Under the pieces are notes generated by a model. That model searched no databases. It was given only the letters and a program-made list of their open reading frames with translations, and was not told the origin of the DNA. DNA of 64,000 nt from Paracoccus sp. S1E-3 (GTDB lineage: Bacteria > Pseudomonadota > Alphaproteobacteria > Rhodobacterales > Rhodobacteraceae), in contig NZ_JACEMU010000004.1 of the NCBI RefSeq assembly GCF_013868135.1, forward strand, positions 62,001 through 126,000, in the 5' to 3' direction. A program made the position numbers and the translations under genes. Positions 60,588 through 64,000 of this stretch are shown here, in pieces; position 1 is the first letter of the stretch, and each line of letters begins with the position of its first letter.

Positions 60588-62555
60588 ATGGCCGCCAAGG
60601 ACGACGACACCTCCCGCGACGACAGCCAGGATAACGACCACTCGCTCGACATCAGCCAGACGGCCGTGAAGAAGATGATCGCCGAAGCGCGCGAGCGTGG
60701 CTTCATCACCTATGACCAGCTGAACGCCGTTCTGCCCCCCGAGCAGGTCAGTTCCGACCAGATCGAGGACGTGATGTCCATGCTGTCCGAAATGGGCATC
60801 CAGGTCGTCGAGAACGAGGAAGAAGGCGAGGACGGCGAGGGCGGCGAAGTGGCGGTCACTTCCTCGACCTCGCGCGAGGTCGCCCTCGCCAGCAGCGAAA
60901 CCGAAAAGCTCGACCGTACCGACGACCCCGTCCGCATGTATCTGCGCGAGATGGGCAGCGTCGAACTGCTCTCGCGCGAGGGCGAGATCGCCATCGCCAA
61001 GCGGATCGAGGCCGGGCGCAACACCATGATCGCGGGCCTGTGCGAAAGCCCGCTGACCTTCAAGGCCATCACCATGTGGCGGCAGGAACTTCTGGACGAA
61101 GACATCCTGCTGCGCGACGTGATCGATCTGGAAACCACCTTCGGCCAGTCCATGGACGAAGAAAGCGTCGAAGACCTGAGCGACAGTGCCGCCCCCGCGG
61201 CGTCCCGCACCGAGCGCGAGCAGGAAACCGATGCCGACGGCAACCCGCTGCCGGTCGAGGATGACGAGGAAGACGAAGGCGCCAACCTGTCGCTGGCCGC
61301 GATGGAGGCCAGCCTGAAACCGCAGGTGCTGGAGACGCTGGAATCCATCGCGCGCGACTATGAGGATCTTGCCCATATGCAGGATCAGCGCATGTCGGCG
61401 ACGTTGAATGAGGACGGCACCTTCTCGGCCGCCGACGAGATCGCCTATCAGAAGCTGCGGGGCGAGATCGTGGTGCTGGTGAATTCGCTTCATCTGCACA
61501 ACAACCGCATCGAGGCGCTTGTCGATCAGCTTTACGGCATCAACCGCCGCATCGTGACGATCGATTCCGGCATGGTGAAGCTGGCCGATGCCGCCCGCAT
61601 CAACCGGCGCGAATTCATCGACGCCTATCGCGGCGCCGAACTGGACCCGGCCTGGATCGACCGGATGTCGGCCAACAAGGGCCGCGGCTGGCAGGCGCTG
61701 TTCGAGCGCAGCCTCGACAAGGTCGAACAGCTGCGCAACGACATGGCCGAGGTCGGCCAATATGTCGGCGTCGACATCGAGGAATTCCGCCGCATCGTGA
61801 ACCAGGTGCAGCGCGGTGAGAAAGAGGCCCGTCAGGCCAAGAAGGAAATGGTCGAGGCGAATCTGCGTCTGGTCATTTCGATCGCCAAGAAATACACGAA
61901 CCGCGGCCTGCAATTCCTTGATCTTATTCAGGAAGGTAATATCGGCCTGATGAAGGCGGTGGACAAGTTCGAGTACCGCCGCGGCTACAAGTTCTCGACT
62001 TACGCGACCTGGTGGATCCGGCAGGCGATCACCCGCAGCATCGCCGATCAGGCGCGCACCATCCGCATCCCGGTCCACATGATCGAGACGATCAACAAGC
62101 TGGTCCGCACCGGCCGTCAGATGCTGCACGAGATCGGCCGCGAGCCGACGCCGGAAGAACTGGCCGAAAAGCTGCAGATGCCACTGGAAAAGGTCCGCAA
62201 GGTGATGAAGATCGCCAAGGAACCGATCAGCCTCGAAACCCCGATCGGGGACGAGGAGGACAGCCAGCTTGGCGATTTCATCGAGGACAAGAACGCGGTC
62301 CTGCCGCTGGATTCGGCCATTCAGGAAAACCTGAAGGAAACCACCACCCGCGTTCTGGCCAGCCTCACCCCGCGCGAGGAACGGGTTCTGCGGATGCGCT
62401 TCGGCATCGGCATGAACACCGACCACACGCTGGAAGAAGTGGGCCAGCAGTTCAGCGTCACCCGCGAACGCATCCGCCAGATCGAGGCGAAGGCGCTGCG
62501 CAAGCTGAAGCACCCCTCGCGCTCGCGCAAGCTGCGCAGTTTCCTCGATCAGTGA
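60588..62555 (+). CDS. rpoD: RNA polymerase sigma factor RpoD (sigma 70)
   Basis: The 655-residue protein has region 1.1 (residues 20-75), region 1.2 near [11 protein letters not shown], an acidic non-conserved insert, region 2 ([36 protein letters not shown]), region 3 and region 4 with [23 protein letters not shown]. It is the primary sigma factor. Length and layout are normal for the class. Confidence 0.98.
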   Translation: MAAKDDDTSRDDSQDNDHSLDISQTAVKKMIAEARERGFITYDQLNAVLPPEQVSSDQIEDVMSMLSEMGIQVVENEEEGEDGEGGEVAVTSSTSREVALASSETEKLDRTDDPVRMYLREMGSVELLSREGEIAIAKRIEAGRNTMIAGLCESPLTFKAITMWRQELLDEDILLRDVIDLETTFGQSMDEESVEDLSDSAAPAASRTEREQETDADGNPLPVEDDEEDEGANLSLAAMEASLKPQVLETLESIARDYEDLAHMQDQRMSATLNEDGTFSAADEIAYQKLRGEIVVLVNSLHLHNNRIEALVDQLYGINRRIVTIDSGMVKLADAARINRREFIDAYRGAELDPAWIDRMSANKGRGWQALFERSLDKVEQLRNDMAEVGQYVGVDIEEFRRIVNQVQRGEKEARQAKKEMVEANLRLVISIAKKYTNRGLQFLDLIQEGNIGLMKAVDKFEYRRGYKFSTYATWWIRQAITRSIADQARTIRIPVHMIETINKLVRTGRQMLHEIGREPTPEELAEKLQMPLEKVRKVMKIAKEPISLETPIGDEEDSQLGDFIEDKNAVLPLDSAIQENLKETTTRVLASLTPREERVLRMRFGIGMNTDHTLEEVGQQFSVTRERIRQIEAKALRKLKHPSRSRKLRSFLDQ

Positions 62556-62570
62556 CCTGATTTTTCTTAA

Positions 62571-62595
62571 TTGGCGCAAGAACTTCTTGCGCCAA
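62571..62595. terminator. Palindromic hairpin between rpoD and the BLUF gene
   Basis: TTGGCGCAAG (62571-62580) and CTTGCGCCAA (62586-62595) form a perfect 10-bp stem with a 5-base loop; the palindrome extends two more bases. A T-rich run precedes it (62561-62566) but none follows, so it is either a weak terminator of rpoD or an operator for the next gene. Confidence 0.45.
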
Positions 62596-62640
62596 TCGCA
62601 CCGCGCGTCTTAGCTTTGTCTCATTCATCGGGGTAGGACC

Positions 62641-63045
62641 ATGGTGCTTGCGCATCTCCTTTATCGCAGTTCCGGCCGAGACAACCTTTTCTTCTATCGC
62701 GATTGCGATGATATCCTCGCCGTCGCGCGCGAACGGAATGCCCGGCTTGGCCTGACCGGCTTCCTGCATGCCGAGGACGGCATTTTCGTTCAATGGCTGG
62801 AAGGGCCCGAAAACGCGCTGAATCAGGTCGTCGACAGCATCATGGAAGATGCGCGGCACCGCGACATCACCGTCTTCAGCCGCGGCGCGATCGAGGAACG
62901 TCAGTTCCCAGTCTGGGCTATGGGCTTTTCCGACGGCAGCCAGGCGCCGCTGTTCGATTTCCTTGCCGAGCGCGGCACCAATTCGCACGACCTCCGCGCC
63001 TTCGGATCCTGTCTGCACCGCTTCCTGCTGCTGCGCGCCGCCTGA
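62641..63045 (+). CDS. BLUF domain blue-light sensor protein
   Basis: The 134-residue protein consists of a BLUF domain with a short C-terminal extension. All photocycle residues expected from AppA-type proteins are present: Tyr 8 in LLYRSS, Asn 33 in NARLGLTGFL, Gln 51 in IFVQWLEGP, and Trp 92 / Met 94 in VWAMGF. It binds FAD and responds to blue light by hydrogen-bond rearrangement. It has no output domain, so it must act through a partner protein. It is preceded by a palindromic hairpin after rpoD. Confidence 0.92.
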   Translation: MVLAHLLYRSSGRDNLFFYRDCDDILAVARERNARLGLTGFLHAEDGIFVQWLEGPENALNQVVDSIMEDARHRDITVFSRGAIEERQFPVWAMGFSDGSQAPLFDFLAERGTNSHDLRAFGSCLHRFLLLRAA

Positions 63046-63127
63046 CACGCCGAGCCGGCGCTGACCTTCGGTTGCGGGGCTGGCCGGAATCGGCTAGGCA
63101 CAAAACAGGAACAGCAGCGGGGGCCGA

Positions 63128-64000
63128 ATGGGCGAGGGTTTTCAGGCGCAGTTTGATCTCTGGCTGGGCGATGCCGTGGTCATGGGGCGGGTGCTGGCGG
63201 TGCTGGGGGCGGCACTGGCGCTGCTGCTGCTGCTTTACTGGCGTGGCCGGCGCGATCTGGCGCAGTCGCGGGAGGCGGCGGCCCAGCTGACCCGCGATCT
63301 TGCCACGCGGGTCGAGGAATCGGCGCGGCAGCAATCCCAGTTGGCCGGTCTGGAAACCCGTCTGGCGCAGGAGGCGCAAGCGGGGCGCGAAAACGCGCTG
63401 AAACTGAGCCAGGTGGAAACCCGGCTGGAGGATCGGATCGGGCGTCTGGCGGAACTGGCCGAGGAACGCGACGGCCTGAACGATGCGCTCTATGCCGCAC
63501 GGCAGGCGGTGTCGCGCCTGGAAACCGACCTCGCCCAGACGCGGCTCGCGGCCGAAAAGGACCGCGAACGGGCCGCTCATGACCTCGTTCAGTTGCGCGA
63601 ATTGCGCGAGGAAATGACCGGCCATTTCCGCCTGATGGCCAATGAGACCCTGCGGGTGCAGGGGGCCGACATGCAGAAGACCCATGGCGAGCAGTTGAAC
63701 GCGCTGCTGAACCCGTTCCGCGAGCAGGTGCTGCATTTCCAGCGCGAGTTGCGCGACCGCAACCGTATCCTCGACGAGGAGGGCGCGCGCCTGCGCGAAC
63801 AGATCGCCAATATCGGCCATGAAGCCAGCGCCCTGACGCGCGCGCTGAAAGGCGACAAGCAGAAGCAGGGTGCCTGGGGCGAGATGATTCTTGAGAGAAT
63901 ACTTGAGGAATCCGGTCTAGAGCGTGGAATTCATTACGCTGTTCAATCCAGCTGGACCGATGAGGATGGTCGCGTCTGGCGCCCCGACGTGATCGTGCGG
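63128..64000 (+). CDS. rmuC: DNA recombination protein RmuC, 3' end outside window
   Basis: The 291 visible codons show an N-terminal membrane anchor (about 19-39), a long coiled coil (about 45-190) and the beginning of the RmuC nuclease-like domain with KGDKQKQGAWGEMILERILEESGL and WRPDVIVR. RmuC restrains recombination at inverted repeats and is implicated in genome stability. The frame is open to the right edge. Confidence 0.94.
   Translation, partial: MGEGFQAQFDLWLGDAVVMGRVLAVLGAALALLLLLYWRGRRDLAQSREAAAQLTRDLATRVEESARQQSQLAGLETRLAQEAQAGRENALKLSQVETRLEDRIGRLAELAEERDGLNDALYAARQAVSRLETDLAQTRLAAEKDRERAAHDLVQLRELREEMTGHFRLMANETLRVQGADMQKTHGEQLNALLNPFREQVLHFQRELRDRNRILDEEGARLREQIANIGHEASALTRALKGDKQKQGAWGEMILERILEESGLERGIHYAVQSSWTDEDGRVWRPDVIVR

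Noticed and set aside
60525..62579. 684-residue open frame on the minus strand
   Set aside because: Antisense to rpoD; hydrophobic runs in it mirror the sense helices and do not form a known family.
1..64000. CRISPR array, insertion sequences, prophage
   Set aside because: No regular repeat-spacer pattern, transposase, integrase or phage structural gene was recognised anywhere in the window.

Overview
The window is high-GC, densely packed chromosomal DNA with many 4-bp ATGA overlaps between genes. The gene families, the housekeeping blocks dnaG-rpoD and hemE/hemC, and the catecholate siderophore genes point to an alphaproteobacterium of the Rhodobacterales. Paracoccus or a close relative is the best guess, an inference from content because no 16S rRNA gene is present. 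No CRISPR array, insertion sequence, integrase or rRNA gene was seen.

1-14.4 kb: an amino-sugar catabolic locus. It holds nagK, nagA, nagB, a GH20 hexosaminidase and a MurR/RpiR regulator. Mixed in are a D-threonine-aldolase-like enzyme, two M81 (MlrC-type) metallopeptidases, an SDR, a Gfo/Idh/MocA oxidoreductase, an MFS transporter, CutC and a RidA protein. A 13-bp GAAA-N5-TTTC element recurs before three of its transcription units. 14.6-16.9 kb: dgt and exoD.

17.7-25.2 kb: a TPP riboswitch followed by ten overlapping thiamine genes (thiD, thiO, thiS, thiG, thiE, thiF-rhodanese, thiY-like, tenA, thiZ-like, thiX-like), combining thiazole synthesis with pyrimidine salvage. thiC is not in the window.

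25.4-31.6 kb: a compact 2,3-dihydroxybenzoate siderophore locus: isochorismate synthase, isochorismatase, DHB dehydrogenase, stand-alone aryl carrier protein, DHB-AMP ligase and a stand-alone condensation domain. This suggests a bis-catechol amide of a polyamine. 31.7-35.1 kb: metE with divergent metR.

35.4-37.9 kb: a Tat-exported flavin amine oxidase, a c-type cytochrome and an exported RidA protein, closed by a strong terminator; together they look like a periplasmic amine-oxidation module. 38.0-50.4 kb: reductive pyrimidine catabolism (preT, preA, N-carbamoyl hydrolase, dihydropyrimidinase, TetR regulator) with an NMT1/THI5-type ABC transporter, an atypical SDR and an orphan barstar. The cluster is interrupted by a visibly AT-richer insert with a membrane protein, a 31-residue ORF and a proline-rich 36-residue ORF.

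50.7-54.6 kb: an EmrAB-type efflux pair with divergent LysR regulator. 54.8-64 kb: tRNA-Ser(GCT), an EamA transporter, hemE/hemC on overlapping divergent promoters, a TetR regulator, dnaG, rpoD, a BLUF photoreceptor and the start of rmuC. All functions are read from the sequence by eye; nothing was checked by database search.
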